A stretch of DNA of 64,000 nucleotides from Aselliscus stoliczkanus (Eukaryota; Chordata; Mammalia; Chiroptera; Hipposideridae), in contig CM066736.1 of assembly GCA_033961575.1 (NCBI GenBank), forward strand, positions 9,519,501 to 9,583,500, written 5' to 3'. Position numbers and translations under genes: made by a program. The notes under the pieces were generated by a model, which had not been told where the DNA came from, searched no databases, and saw nothing but the letters and a program-made list of their open reading frames with translations. Of the stretch, positions 1-10,454 are shown piece after piece; position 1 is the stretch's first letter; each line of letters opens with the position of its first letter.

Positions 1-850
1 TTTTTTTTTCCTTTTTCTCTCGCTCAGGAAAAGGAACTAATTGTGGTTTCCTAATTTTAAACCAATTTACATCTTCAATGCTCTCTTTGTGTGTTTTACC
101 CAGTTACTTTTTAAAAAAAAGACAACGCAATGGACATTTTACTCCAGCAGAAATGAATTCACGAAGAGGCCAGGAATTTTTCCTCTCATCTTATCTGACC
201 CTGAATCAGCAAGACTCAGGCCAGAGCTGACTTGGGCCTCAGGCACTTCTGACCACCCAATACCTTTCTTTCTTCAACATCCTCTTTCCAGACTTTCAGT
301 TGAGACAGGTAAGGGTGTCCATGGCCCCTCTGCGATTTGTGCCAGGAGTGTAGCTTGTGGGGTGGGGGTTCTAGGGGACAGATACTTTAAAAGGATGGAG
401 GGAACATATAACGAACGATATACTCTCCAATCCCCAACTGCAGACTGAGGGTGTCGTTTTTTGTTTTTTTTTTAAGTAGGACACCGTCCTTCTGTGGGTT
501 TTGGCTTTTGCTTCCTTCATTATCACTGGTGTTGTTGTTAGGTGCCAGGGGCGAGGGGGGCAGTGAGGTCTTGCCCTATGAGAGCAGCAGCCGGGATAGA
601 GGGAACGAGGAGTTCTGTAAGGGAGAGGGCATGACAAATTAAATGGCTGCTACTGTCAGGAAGGTTGACAGGGCAAAGAAAGATCGGCTTCTCCAAATCC
701 GCTGAACTAACTGTCCCCTTGTAGCCACAAACACGTTTTCTCAATTTGAGCACAATATCCATTACTATTTCCCGTACTGGGTTTCAATTAAAGAGGGTGA
801 GAGCAGAGAGAGAAGGCAGGAGATAAATGAGAGGAGCAGCGGGCACAGAA
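1..850. other. Unique non-coding stretch
   Basis: No gene or recognised repeat is visible. Open frames here have no start context, domain or codon signature that stands out. A stretch at 535-577 resembles one at 2003-2046, beginning with the shared word ttaggtgcca. Confidence 0.5.

Positions 851-852
<2 letters not shown>

Positions 853-922
<70 letters not shown>
853..922. repeat. (CT)n microsatellite, about 35 units
   Basis: An uninterrupted CT dinucleotide array of about 70 bp. The Arg-Glu runs read from the other strand are an artefact of this array and not a protein. Confidence 0.98.
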
Positions 923-924
<2 letters not shown>

Positions 925-1999
925 TTCCTCTTTCTTCTGGTAACCTCACTGCTACACCTTGCCAGACACCCAGTCTGCGTGTGTTTCCAAAAGTAATGTT
1001 TTCATGTCTTCCCAATCCAGTCGGGTGAGGGCAAAGGAAAGGAGATAACACACTTGGCAATTCTTTCCTATCGCACAAAGCCCCCAAGACATGTAGCTGT
1101 CGCTGGGGTAGGGAAGACTTTTTTTTTTTGGCGGGGGGGGAAATGCCTGCTCTATGTGGCATGTGATTTCAGACATTGGAGGGGTGTGAGCATTTAAGGT
1201 TCTGGTGTTACCATCATATTGGAAGCTGATAAAAAAAAATCCCTTGTCCATTGTAGAATCCTATGGAAAATATAACCTTTTGTGGATCTAGGACACAGGG
1301 TGGGGGTAGGGTGATTTCACCTGCTTCTCTGGGTGCCTGGCAGGTAGGGGACTTGACAATCTGCCAGGGCCAGCATATGCAGGTCCTGGATTCAGGACCC
1401 TTACTCCAGGCCTGTGTCACTCAGCTGCTGCCCCACATCCAGGCAACTGCAGTCTCCCAATTTGGAAGGAAGCACCAGTTCTTCAAGCGTCCCCTACCTT
1501 CTGGAATCTGTACCAGGGCCACTGAGATCATTGGGGAGGGGGGTGGCTACACCTCTGTCAGTCTTAACTCCCGGACAGTCTGCACAGCCTCCTCCTCCAT
1601 GTCAGTAAAAGACACCCGAGGCCTCGACAATGTGACTTGAAGTCAGAGGTGCCTGCCTCCCAACCCAACCACCTCTGCCTCCAAATCATACACAACAAAT
1701 GCAGGAGTTTTGTAGAATATCCGGCGAGAGGTCTGGGGGCTGCAGCAGGGACTGTTCTCCATCTCCCAACCTCAGCTAAAGGCTGGGTTGAATGTTGTGG
1801 CCTTAGAGATCCCAGAAACCTTTAGAAGTCTCCGAATTTGGGTGTGAATACATGAGCACTGAAGACAGTTTCCTTTCTTTTTTACAAAAAATTTGTCTTT
1901 TAGAGGAAGCGAGAGGGAGGCAGAGACGCACACATAGGTAGAAAGAGGATTTGGGGATCGCGAGAGCGCTTTTCCTAAGAGTTGCTTTTGCTGGCTCCC
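923..1999. other. Unique non-coding stretch
   Basis: I see no gene, RNA gene or repeat family here. A 125-codon open frame starting near 1263 has no recognisable domain and no splice or promoter context. Confidence 0.5.
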
Positions 2000-2223
2000 A
2001 GGCAAGTGTTAGGTGCCAAGGGCATGGGGGCAGTGGGGCCTGGCTTCATCTCCAAGCCAAATATGAAAGCACCTCGGGCGGGCAGAGAGGAGCGGCCTTC
2101 CCGGGCTAGGAACCCTTTCCTTGCAATCCTCTTTCCCCCTTTCTCTCGGAAGCTTCGGCTCCCAGGAGGGAAGCATCCTCAGCCGGGGGCGCCCCATCAA
2201 GTCCTTTGGCTATGGTTTCGGGG

Positions 2224-2239
2224 CCCCCCCCGGGGGGGG
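2224..2239. repeat. C8G8 perfect palindrome
   Basis: Eight C followed directly by eight G, preceded by GGGG at 2220-2223. The 16-mer is fully self-complementary and sits inside CpG-rich island 1. Confidence 0.9.
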
Positions 2240-2368
2240 CTTCACTTACCGCCTCCCCCCTTACTCCGGTTCCAAATACGGAAGCTGGACGTGCCTCGGT
2301 GCGGCTCCAGGCCTCGCCCAGCGCGGAACCGGAGAAGGCGCTCGTTGCCTTGGATTACACTCGCCGCC

Positions 2369-2392
2369 GGGGGTGGGGGGTGGGGGGTGGAC
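2369..2392 (+). other. G-quadruplex motif
   Basis: Runs of five, six and six G separated by single T, followed by GG, on the plus strand. The spacing fits an intramolecular quadruplex with short loops. It lies in CpG-rich island 1. Confidence 0.6.
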
Positions 2393-2808
2393 AGGAGCCG
2401 GGGCTCCGATCTTGTCCCCAACGCCGCACCGGCCGGCGGACGAGCCAGGGGCGGGGGTCTCTGACAGGCTGGCCTGTCCCTGCGCCCTGGGTCGCGACCA
2501 GGTCCTCCCAGGCCGGGGAACCCGCGAGCCGCGGGCACTGGCTCCCTGCGCGCGTTACCTGCCTTCCCTCGGCAGCTACCGGGGCGGGGCGAGGCGGGCT
2601 CCCGGGTGGGGACCCAGGGAAACGCGGCGGGCCCCTTAGAGAACGGAAAACTAAGGTTACAGGGGGTGAGCTAGGAGCCCCCCGCCTCCCCTCCCCCACC
2701 CTGCGTCCGATGGTCTTTTTGCAACATTGCTTCCCGCCGCCCCTTCCACTCCGCTTGCAAAGGACAAACCCGAGGGTGGACGGTAAAGACCTGAAGTCTT
2801 GGTGTGGC

Positions 2809-2849
2809 GGGGGTGGGGTGGGGGCGGGAGGGAGAATGGGGGGGGGATT
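2809..2849 (+). other. G-rich quadruplex-prone tract
   Basis: Several G runs of three to nine bases with short loops on the plus strand, just downstream of CpG-rich island 1. Confidence 0.55.
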
Positions 2850-2859
2850 ACCAAAACTA

Positions 2860-3414
2860 AAAGAAATGTAGCCCTCTGTGCCTCTCCAAGGGATGGCAAA
2901 ACGATTGCCAAGGAGATAGCCTCCTGGGAGCAAAACAAGGCTCAGAAGGAAACGGGCTGAGCCCGGAGAGCATTTTCTCTTGCAGAGGGTGGGGTGGAGG
3001 GCGCGTTCTCCTCTCCCACCGCTGGGGTGTGTTTTTACATGTTTTCTTAGCAGCAAGTTCTATAAACAGGTCAGCCCTACGCTGCCAGCCGAGGAAATTT
3101 GAGGCTGTCTCTGGCTCTGAGCGCAGACGCCTCTCTTTCCCACTCGCCCCCCTACAAGCTCCACGCGCAGGGGCGAGGGGTGGGGAGCCCCACCCCCAAC
3201 TTCTAACTCGGAGGGTGCATTTGCTTTTGAAATAGCTCCTCTTGTCTTCAAACAGTAAAATATGAGTTCCCCACATGTCTGAGTCTGGTCTTCTGGTACC
3301 TCAAGTATGGTTTGGGTAGAGTGGGGGGGGGCGGTGCTCTAATCACCTCTGAGCTGAGTGGGGGTGGGGCGGAGATTCTCTCTTTTCAGCCCGGCCCTGC
3401 TGGGGTGCCGGGGC
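2860..3414. other. Unique non-coding stretch
   Basis: Moderately GC-rich, no recognised repeat, no gene. It links CpG-rich island 1 to the AT-rich block that follows. Confidence 0.5.
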
Positions 3415-3530
3415 GCATTATTAAACCCAGACGCTCGGTCCAGGAGTTGGGGCCATGCGGAAAAGATTTACAATTAAGCCAATTGGGGCCGAATACAGCC
3501 ATCCAAAGTTTGCAGGTGTAAATAATGCCT
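3415..3530. promoter_or_regulatory. Candidate regulatory block
   Basis: Repeat-free AT-rich sequence with CATTATTAAA, a pair of CCAAT/ATTGG-like words (AAGCCAATTGGGG) and a forkhead-type TGTAAATAA. Clusters like this are typical of conserved non-coding enhancers. Conservation itself cannot be judged from one sequence. Confidence 0.35.
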
Positions 3531-4189
3531 TGCTTTTTTTTTTTCCCTCCTCTTTCCTAGCGACTTTATTTCAACCCCTTCCCCCCCCCCCACATACACA
3601 CACACGACTTTTGAGAGAAGAGGGGAGGACAGTGCGGCAGAGTTAGGATTTTTCTAAAAGACAAGTTAAAATATGATGTTACCCTCCCTTGTATGTCCGT
3701 GGATTAATGCCGTGAGTAACCAAGACAGCCTCCTCTATGGCATTTATCCGTCTAGAATTGGAGAATTGTTGAAGCCCGTGAAAGGCCTTTTGAGGGTGGG
3801 TTATGAATTCATTTTTTTTTGAGGGGGAGAATGGGACAGATTTCTATATAACAGGGATATTGGAATTGAATTATGATGAAGTTTTTTTAGATGTAGAGAT
3901 TGAGTGAGAGAGGAGTAAGAGGCAAAGGCAAAGGAAATTTTGTTTTCCTTTGTTGGAAGACTGCCCCAAGCTGATTCTGGAAAGAGAGGTGAGCCTTGCT
4001 TTCTGTGAGCAGGACTGTGGACCATCCTTTCTAGAACTTCAGTTTAGTTCGTCCTGATGTGTAGAGAGCCTGCTGAGCCGTGTGTGGGTCCAACTTGAAG
4101 GCTATCTCCCATTGCATTATTTAAATGTAAGAAAATATGCATGTGTGTTTCTAAAATGTTCTGTGTGGGAACAAGTGTGTACATATGGA
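3531..4189. other. Unique non-coding stretch
   Basis: No gene or defined repeat. It contains short homopolymer T and C runs (about 3534-3545 and 3581-3592) only. Confidence 0.5.
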
Positions 4190-4400
4190 CATTCCAAGTA
4201 GCCCCGAATATGAAATTAAATCTCATTTTAAAATGCACCCTCCATCACACCCGACGGGCAAAGTCCCATTTGATCAATGTAGACAGAGCTAAATTTGTTT
4301 CGCAGCTACATAGGTACTCCTTTTCTCTCGGAGCAATCAAGTCTGTCTGGTACAAATTACCCGGGAATTGGAGAATATGGCCCCCCCCACCTCCCTCAAC
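4190..4400. promoter_or_regulatory. Candidate regulatory block
   Basis: Unique sequence with AT-rich words (GAAATTAAAT, CATTTTAAAATGC, TTTGATCAATG) and no repeat homology I can recognise. It is a candidate conserved non-coding element by composition only. Confidence 0.35.
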
Positions 4401-5834
4401 TGTTGTTCCCATGTTTTTCGTCTTGCTCAATAATATATGTAATATGTGTGTACACAGGCAGTTTTCCAAAAAAATTAGCGATAACATTCCGGGTGTGTGC
4501 ACAGCGGTGTTCTCCCTTCAGCGTTTAGGATTCGGTGCCGCGCGACGTTGCCACCTTGGAGATCCGTCACGGGGGTCAGCACCCACCAGGGTCTCGGGGG
4601 AGGAGGTATTCCAGTCTGGGTTGCATGCAGGGGCAGGGAGTCGAGGCGCCTGGCTGCAGCCAGGATAAGGTCATAGGTGTAGAAGTAGGAATACGGCAGG
4701 ACTTAACATGCCCGCATGGAAGGGAGGCAAGCGTCACCCAGCCCTGGATGAAACCCGGCGCCGCCGCAGGAAACTTTCCAGGCAGTGGTGGTGCAAAACC
4801 TTTACTCCTTTTTTCCCCTCTGATTTCTTTCTTTCCTTTTTTTTTTCCTCCTTTAAAAAAATTCCTTGTCCAGCACGTATGTGGAGCATAAATAAATAAG
4901 AGGTGTGTGGGGGTGGGGTGGGGAGGCGAACCCCAAATCAGCCTTACACAGTGCGGGGAATTCGTAGAAAGAAAGGCGTAGGAGATTGGGGTGTGCCAAT
5001 TTCGGGGAGAAGTGGAGGAAGGGACTGTTTCCCATTTGGAAACCTCAGCACCTCGCTTCTGAGGAGGCTCACCAGGAACCTCTGCGGAGGGTGCCCTTGG
5101 CATCCCGCCGCTGGATGGCGCTCGGGGGGAGACGTGGCTGCCTGACAGTTGTCCTCCGTGTACCCCGCAGGGCCTGAGCGAATCTCCGCCAACGCCCGCG
5201 CTGGGGACTTCAGTTTGGAGTTTACGAAGTGGCAGTTCCGGAATCACCAGGAGGCTAAAGCTGTTCCTGGAGGCTGGGGCAGGAGTGGGTCACCCACAGT
5301 CCGCCCAAACTGGAAGTTGGACCAGGAGAGGCTGAGCAAGAACTGAGATGTAGGGGGAAGAGAGTCCTAGGCACAAACTAACGCCTCACTTCTTAGGCGC
5401 CACCCGCACTAGCTCCTCTTTAGAGGGAAACAAAGGGGGGGGGGTGTGCCCGTGCGTGTGAGTGTCTGGTGGTAGTGGTATGGAAAGGAGGTCATCCAGA
5501 TAGGCGTGGAGATGTGAAAAGGGGACACGGTTTGTAGAACCTCGCAGTCGCGCACCCCTTCTGCAAAAGCCAGTCCGGTGCTCGCCAGGCCCAGGTATTC
5601 TCGGTGAAATCGGAGTGGCTGGACTTACCAGGCTGCATTGTACCTGGAACTGGGAATCTCGGGGTTGGGGTACACGCCGATCTCATGGGCATCTAGGGCG
5701 CCTTGGTGACTGGGCACAGCTCATTACCAGAACTGCGAGAGTCCTCATTTGGAGATGCCTCTGTGAAGGCATTGAAGACCTCAGACTGGCTCTTCCCCAG
5801 TCAAAGGAGAAGCTATGGGAGATAGTTCTGGGAA
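4401..5834. other. Unique non-coding stretch
   Basis: No gene and no named repeat seen. It contains a T/A-rich patch near 4830-4862 and a G run near 5437-5446. Both strands have long spurious frames without domains. Confidence 0.5.
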
Positions 5835-5835
5835 G

Positions 5836-5905
5836 AATACATTCATCCAATTCTTATGGAGCCTTCACTATGTACCAGGCACTGCGTTAGACTTTGCAAT
5901 CTTGA
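5836..5905 (+). repeat. MIR fragment
   Basis: Matches the MIR core, which reads like 'gagccttcactatgtaccag' followed by 'gcactgcgtt'. MIR is an ancient tRNA-derived SINE shared by mammals. Confidence 0.55.
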
Positions 5906-6014
5906 CAAAAGTTACTTAAAAAGCTAGAAGGGGCGGGGGGGAGGATGGGGAATTAACCATGACCAAAGAAGTTAATAGGCTACAGAGTCTGGGTAGGGGT
6001 TTAGTATCATGCCT

Positions 6015-6110
6015 CTATTTTGTAAGCTCCTGGAGGGATGGGACTCAGATCCCCAACTCTGATGCAGTGTTTAGAAACTGGTAGGTGCTCAATAAAGGAA
6101 TTTCCAATAC
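6015..6110 (+). repeat. L2 LINE 3'-end fragment
   Basis: Carries the L2 tail order: 'tgtaagctcctggagg', then a gap, then 'gtaggtgctcaataaa'. Confidence 0.55.
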
Positions 6111-6334
6111 AAGAATGAAAGTCAACGAAGAAAGGGAGAGAAAAGGAGACTAAAGGGGATTGGATTTTCCCGTGCGTCTGAAAACAAATGGCTGCTTCCA
6201 AAGTGCATTAAAAGACAACAACAACGCAGCATCAAACGTAATTAGCTGCTCCCCCAAATAGAGTCTATGGAAAAGGAAAGAGTGAAAAGATGGTAGTGGG
6301 AGGAAAAGTTTGGTATAATGGATAGAAACGTCCA

Positions 6335-6440
6335 CTACGTCATTCCACAAATATCGTTTGAGGGGCTTCCTGTAACGCTGCTAAGCGCTGGAGACACTTG
6401 GGCAAACAAGAGAGCAGTCCTCTTGGGGCTTGATGCTTAC
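6335..6440 (-). repeat. L2 LINE fragment, antisense
   Basis: Resembles the reverse complement of the L2 3' region (ttccacaaatat, then a 'gctaagcgctggagac' equivalent, then 'gagagcagtcctc'). Confidence 0.45.
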
Positions 6441-6469
6441 TGTTTTTCATTGGGTTTTTTTTTCTTTCA

Positions 6470-6585
6470 TATGGTTCCCATTTTAAAGATGAGGAAAATA
6501 GAGGCCCAGGAAGGGTAGGGTGGGAGAGGGCTTAAGGTCAAGGTCTCAGGACAGGAAGGCCGAATTCAGCTCAGCCCCAGCTCTT
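6470..6585 (+). repeat. MIR fragment
   Basis: Contains the MIR words 'ttttaaagatgaggaaaata' and 'aggtcaaggtctcaggac'. Confidence 0.55.
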
Positions 6586-6989
6586 CTGCGCACCAGGGAG
6601 AGGTAGGGCTGGGTGCCTTTCGCTCCCTGGAAGAGGCAGCGTCTGGAAGCCCTTGAAATCAGGATGTCCCTAATGATACGGGCCTGGGAGGTCACTATGG
6701 ACACCAGGAGTGTGCGGGAGCTGGAGTCTGCACCTCCTCAGACCCGAACTTGGGGCTGTGATGAAGGGTCTAACTGTAGACTCTCCCATCCGTTTCTTCC
6801 AGTTAACGCGCTCGCCTTGCCTAGGACTGGGCAGCGCTGCCTCTTGTCACAGACCCGAAAGTGCGACAGATAGCTAGGGAATCTCCCCGAGGATCTCACT
6901 GCTAAAAAGTGACAGCAAAGAAGCATCTACAACCCCTACCAGAGCTTTACGTTTCTGTACAGACCCTGCCGCTCATGAGTACTCCCATG
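6586..6989. other. Unique non-coding stretch
   Basis: No gene or repeat family recognised. Confidence 0.45.
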
Positions 6990-7076
6990 TCCAGAGCGGA
7001 CTGGCATCGTAGTGTGTGGTTCATCGAATGTTTGTTGATTGAATAAACTAATTTTGTTTGTTTGTTGTTTGTTTTA
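6990..7076 (+). repeat. L2 3' end with (TTTG)n tail
   Basis: 'gaatgtttgttgattgaata' is the usual L2 terminus. A short TTTG-rich tail follows at about 7054-7073. Confidence 0.5.
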
Positions 7077-7156
7077 AAAATAGAACACAACTAAAAAAAG
7101 AATCAATGATCGAATAAAGGAGCGTGGGATGACAAGCTCTTTTCCTGGCGCGATGC

Positions 7157-7435
7157 GTGGCAGTGGGTCCCGCGTGGGTCATCCGCACGCCCTCGCGCAG
7201 CAGCAGGTCCTCTTCCCACCAGCTTTACAAAGACGGCGGTGACGTCCTTCCGTCTGTTTTCGTCCTAGACTTCGTTCAGTTGATCGATGAAGAAGACAAG
7301 CTGACCCACCGTGAGGTCAATCCAATCGATGCGGTCCTTGACGACCGCTGGGAAATCGCCCTGGTTGCTGCGAGCTGGGTTCCACCCAAAAGGCTTTGGG
7401 ATTGCGAGTTTCTTGCTCACCGCTGTCCTTACTGA
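7157..7435 (+). other. Unexplained open frame, 92 codons
   Basis: An ATG-initiated plus-strand frame in unique CpG-containing DNA. Its middle part (about residues 36-70) reads like ordinary folded protein with mixed acidic and hydrophobic residues (FVQLIDEEDKLTHREVNPID). The minus strand over the same bases also has a long readable stretch (DFPAVVKDRIDWIDLTVGQL). I could not assign either to a family. It may be an exon, a decayed retrocopy or chance. There is no poly(A) tail, target duplication or convincing splice pair to decide. Confidence 0.2.
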
Positions 7436-7608
7436 ACTGGAAGGACGATGGGGCTAGGTGGGGTGAAGAAGCCTCCAGTCCCACCCGGGGGAGCCTCTGG
7501 GTACCCCAGGCCCGGAGAGCGCTCTCCGCGCCCACCCGGCCCACCCAGGGCGCGCGAGCTCACTAAGTAGATTTCCTTCTCGGCCTTGGAATCACACGCC
7601 GGGACCAT
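7429..7608 (-). other. Short antisense open frame, 59 codons
   Basis: A minus-strand ATG lies in good Kozak context (ccgcgccATGG) and opens a frame beginning MVPACDSKAEKEIYL. A GTGAGC donor-like word follows the first 15 codons. The downstream half is Gly/Pro-rich and looks non-coding. On the plus strand the same ATG region (gggaccATGG, 7607) gives only a 10-codon frame. No family is recognised, so this is a note and not a gene call. Confidence 0.15.
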
Positions 7609-7644
7609 GGCGCGGCAGGTCTTCATTTGCAGAATGTAAAATGC

Positions 7645-7882
7645 TATGTATTGGAGGGAACGTTTGTGAGATACTTGCTAGGGTAATAGTGTTCTAAGAG
7701 CTTTCTCACACCTCAGCTCATCCACGAGAACAATCGGAGGAGCCAGGCGCCTTCTCAGTGATCTCCATGTTCCAGATGAGGAAACGGGAGTGATGCAGAG
7801 AGGGACAAAGACTTGCCCCAAGTCCCACAGCTGGTTAGCCTCTGGTGGAGCTGGGATTCAATTTAGGGGTCGGCTAAGTCCT
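7645..7882 (+). repeat. MIR, near full length
   Basis: Shows the MIR sequence in order: 'ctcagctcatccac', 'ccagatgaggaaac', 'cttgccccaagtcccacagc', 'tggagctgggattcaa'. It is unusually intact. Confidence 0.8.
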
Positions 7883-8189
7883 TGTCTGGCGTTTAACGAC
7901 AAGGCAATGGATGCCCCGCGCGCGCACACACAGGGTACATGGTAGCGATGTGTTTCCTTTACCAGGAAGAAAATTACATTTAACTGTTTCCCAGACAGAT
8001 CTGGAAACTGCCTTGGTCCATTGGTTCCTTCCTTCTGCAAGGTGAGGATGGATGGTGTGAGTCTGATCAAACCTTAAATCCTGGAAATCCCGAGCTTTCA
8101 AGATTTTTTTTTTTTGTACGAAGGAAGGAGGGGGACGTGTGTGTGTGCGTGTGTGCGTGTAGAATCAATATGGTCCAGACAGCCCTTTA
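7883..8189. other. Unique non-coding stretch
   Basis: No gene. It contains a short CG/CA alternating patch at 7917-7932 and a GT-rich patch at 8138-8160. Confidence 0.45.
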
Positions 8190-8660
8190 CAAAGGGGCTC
8201 CAGGCGGGCGCCTCGGCCGCACGGCCACCGCCCCACCGCCCGCGGCGAATTAATTGGGCCCTGAAAGAAGGGACGACGTAGCTTCCAGTTAATTAGTCAA
8301 GAAATGAATCAAGCCCCAGCCGACTGGCAAAGGCTCCTGGGGCGCGGGTTTTGTGCACGCCAAATTGGTCGGTGGGGCGCTCCCCTGGGGAGCGGCGGGA
8401 GCACAGCTTGGGCGCCTCCCTGCGCCCCAGGCCGGCTCGCTCGCTCCCGCGCTCCCGCTCTCCCTAGCTTCCGTCGTCTTCTTCCCTTTTTGTCTGTCTC
8501 CTCTCGTTTCTCTTTTTCCTTTTCGGTCTTGGCCATCGCCCCCTCTCCAGTTCTGTCCAGCTCCCTGAACTTTGCTCCGGTATCCTACCCGCCGGCGCGT
8601 CCCTGCTGCGTCCGGTCTTCCTCCAAATACTCTGCCCGGACGTCTCTCTCTAAGCCCCAG
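8190..8660. promoter_or_regulatory. CpG-rich island 2 with homeodomain-like sites
   Basis: GC-rich, CpG-dense DNA. At 8246-8255 there is AATTAATT, and at 8288-8296 GTTAATTAG, both of the TAATTA homeodomain class, set inside the island instead of AT-rich surroundings. This combination suggests a developmental regulatory element or promoter. No transcript start or exon is demonstrable. Confidence 0.4.
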
Positions 8661-9164
8661 CCTCAGCCTGGCAGGATCTAGGGTTAGGTGGTTTGGGGAC
8701 TGCGCTGCAGATGTCGAGAACTCGACTTGGGAAGACAGGAGAAATGAGCACTGGCTTTGCATCCCTAAGGCCTGTTGTGTGTTCCTGGGCGCAGGACTCT
8801 GCACCCTTGGGTCCACCTTGGATCCGGGCTCCTGGTGGCGGTTAGGAGAAGCCTCTGAGATAGTGCACGGCTTGAAAAGTGTTTGGCGACCGGTGACCTG
8901 TGTCCTCACTCGTGGGGACTTAGAATTAAGGCCGGCCTGCTGCACTCGAGCAAGAATCGGGCACCTGCTGTGTGCCTTCCTTATATTCCTTCTGCAGCAC
9001 AGCTTTCAGTCACTCCACTGTCAACCTTGACAGCGAAGATTCGAAATCGGCTGTTTTCCTCAGAAGCAGCTCTGCTGGAGGGAAGGGAAGGGAGGCACAA
9101 ATCCCAAACCTAATTATTTCAAGGCCTTTTTGTGCCCCGTGCCAGTGCTCTTTCTTGAGCCAAA
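8661..9164. other. Unique stretch with faint MIR traces
   Basis: A MIR-like phrase occurs near 8955-8985 (cgggcacctgctgtgtgcc). Nothing else is recognised. Confidence 0.4.
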
Positions 9165-9245
9165 GGGATGGAACTTAGGGCTCAGAGAAGTGGAGTGATT
9201 TTCCTGGAGTCACACAGCAAAGGGGAAACGAGGGGGTTCCACCCT
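9165..9245 (+). repeat. MIR fragment
   Basis: 'gctcagagaagtggagtgat' followed by 'gagtcacacagcaaagg' is the MIR 3' half. Confidence 0.6.
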
Positions 9246-9599
9246 TTAACAATGCATTCGGTGCCCACCCCCTTGGCTCCGTGAGGACCTCAGGGCATCA
9301 TTTGTCCTTCTGGCCTGGCCTGGCACTGAATGCTTATGGACAGGGCAAGGGTCGCCTGAATCGCCTTGTCTCCTTCAGCTTGGCGCTGAGGCCCCAATCT
9401 CTCTCTATTTCACTCCTGTCGTTCTTTCTGTCTTCTTAGTAGGGCCTCTGCTCTGGCCCACCTCCCAGCTCTCTTTCTGTCTCTCTCCCCTAATGCACAT
9501 GGAATCCCTACTCAGAAGCTGAGGTCAGAATCTGCCCCTTTCTTCCAATTATCCAGGTGGCTGCCCTCATCTCTCGGCTTGGAGCTGGGTAGAGTCCAT
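9246..9599. other. Unique non-coding stretch
   Basis: Pyrimidine-rich between about 9380 and 9490. No gene or named repeat. Confidence 0.45.
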
Positions 9600-10110
9600 C
9601 TACCACCGACCGCCAGGATCCAAGCTGCAGAAGCAAACCCTATGCGACTCCACGCCCTCCCTGTTCTGCCCGCCGCCCTCATCCGTGGACCACAGCCACG
9701 AGGTCCTAGAGGCACTCCAGCGGAGGACTGGGTGAATGCCTTCAAACAGCAGCCCGGAACCGCGCCTGTTTTTTCTTCCTTTGCGGGAGTGACCTACTTT
9801 GGCTTCGTTCAAGGGCCCGAGGTGCCTGCGCGGCGCTTGGGCTTCGCTTCCCGCTTTTCTCAGGAGGCCCGGGACTGTGGTTTCCGCCGCCATATCCCTG
9901 CCTGGCGCGCGCGCAGGAGCCCGGCGAGCTTCCCGCGGGCGCTGGGCGCCAAATGCTCTGAGCCTCAGTTTCCTAGCTCCTTTCGGATCCGGGAAGCCAC
10001 AGCCAAAAACGGTGCAGGGAGGAGGAATGGCGAACGGGTTGATTAGTGGCAGGACCACAGCTCCTGGGTGAGGAGGCGGGTAAAGAAGGGACCCGCCGCA
10101 GCCTTCCCCG
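9600..10110. promoter_or_regulatory. CpG-rich island 3, promoter-like
   Basis: CpG-dense and GC-rich with gcgcgcgc at about 9906-9913. The word GCCGCCATAT near 9887-9896 is the reverse complement of a YY1-type ATATGGCGGC, which is frequent in mammalian CpG-island promoters, often just downstream of the start site. No exon could be attached to it. If active, transcription would most naturally give a non-coding RNA or reach a gene outside the window. Confidence 0.4.
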
Positions 10111-10454
10111 CTTCCCCTCTCAGCGAATTTCTCTACCCATCTCCAAGCGCAGACTAAATGGCACACTGGCGCTGCGTGGCTTCCTGCACTAGGAGTGGAG
10201 CCCACCAACCTCCATGACCCCAGGCTCCCATAAGTGCACCCCACAGCCTGTGGAACTCAGTGGCAGCCTGGGTGTGCCTGGCTGCGTGTAGGCCAGGACA
10301 AGCCAGGTGCCAGTGAGCAGGTGCGCTCTCGATTGTGGGCAGGGCTTGTCCCCCACGCCCCAGTGTGATTGCTGCTGGCCTTGGTACCTTTACAGACTCC
10401 ATGAGGCATGTTCCAGCAAAGTGCTGGCACATCTACTAGGCTGTAAGAGGTAGC
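10111..10454. other. Unique non-coding stretch
   Basis: No gene or repeat family recognised. Confidence 0.4.

Larger units (their letters stand above)
2000..2680. promoter_or_regulatory. CpG-rich island 1 (orphan)
   Basis: The stretch is GC-rich with many CpG dinucleotides, unlike its flanks, and holds G/C homopolymer runs. CpG islands of this kind usually mark a promoter or a developmental regulatory region. No coding exon with a plausible start and splice donor could be identified, so the transcript it might serve is unknown. Overlapping open frames on both strands are expected in GC-rich DNA, where stop codons are rare. Confidence 0.5.

Noticed and set aside
788..1162. Long minus-strand frame with Arg-Glu repeats
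   Set aside because: It is the (CT)n array read on the other strand.
2121..2871. Overlapping long plus and minus frames in the first CpG island
   Set aside because: GC-rich DNA lacks stop codons by chance; no domain, Kozak or splice evidence for any one frame.
7157..7435. Possible Cys-loop receptor exon
   Set aside because: The string VQLIDEEDKLT faintly recalls ligand-gated channel subunits, but the alignment fails around it and the diagnostic residues are absent.
8289..8945. 218-codon minus-strand frame
   Set aside because: Low-complexity Arg/Pro/Ala composition in a CpG island, no recognisable domain.
9579..10244. Frames of 155 and 214 codons on opposite strands
   Set aside because: Open by GC composition; both strands equally open and no homology recognised.
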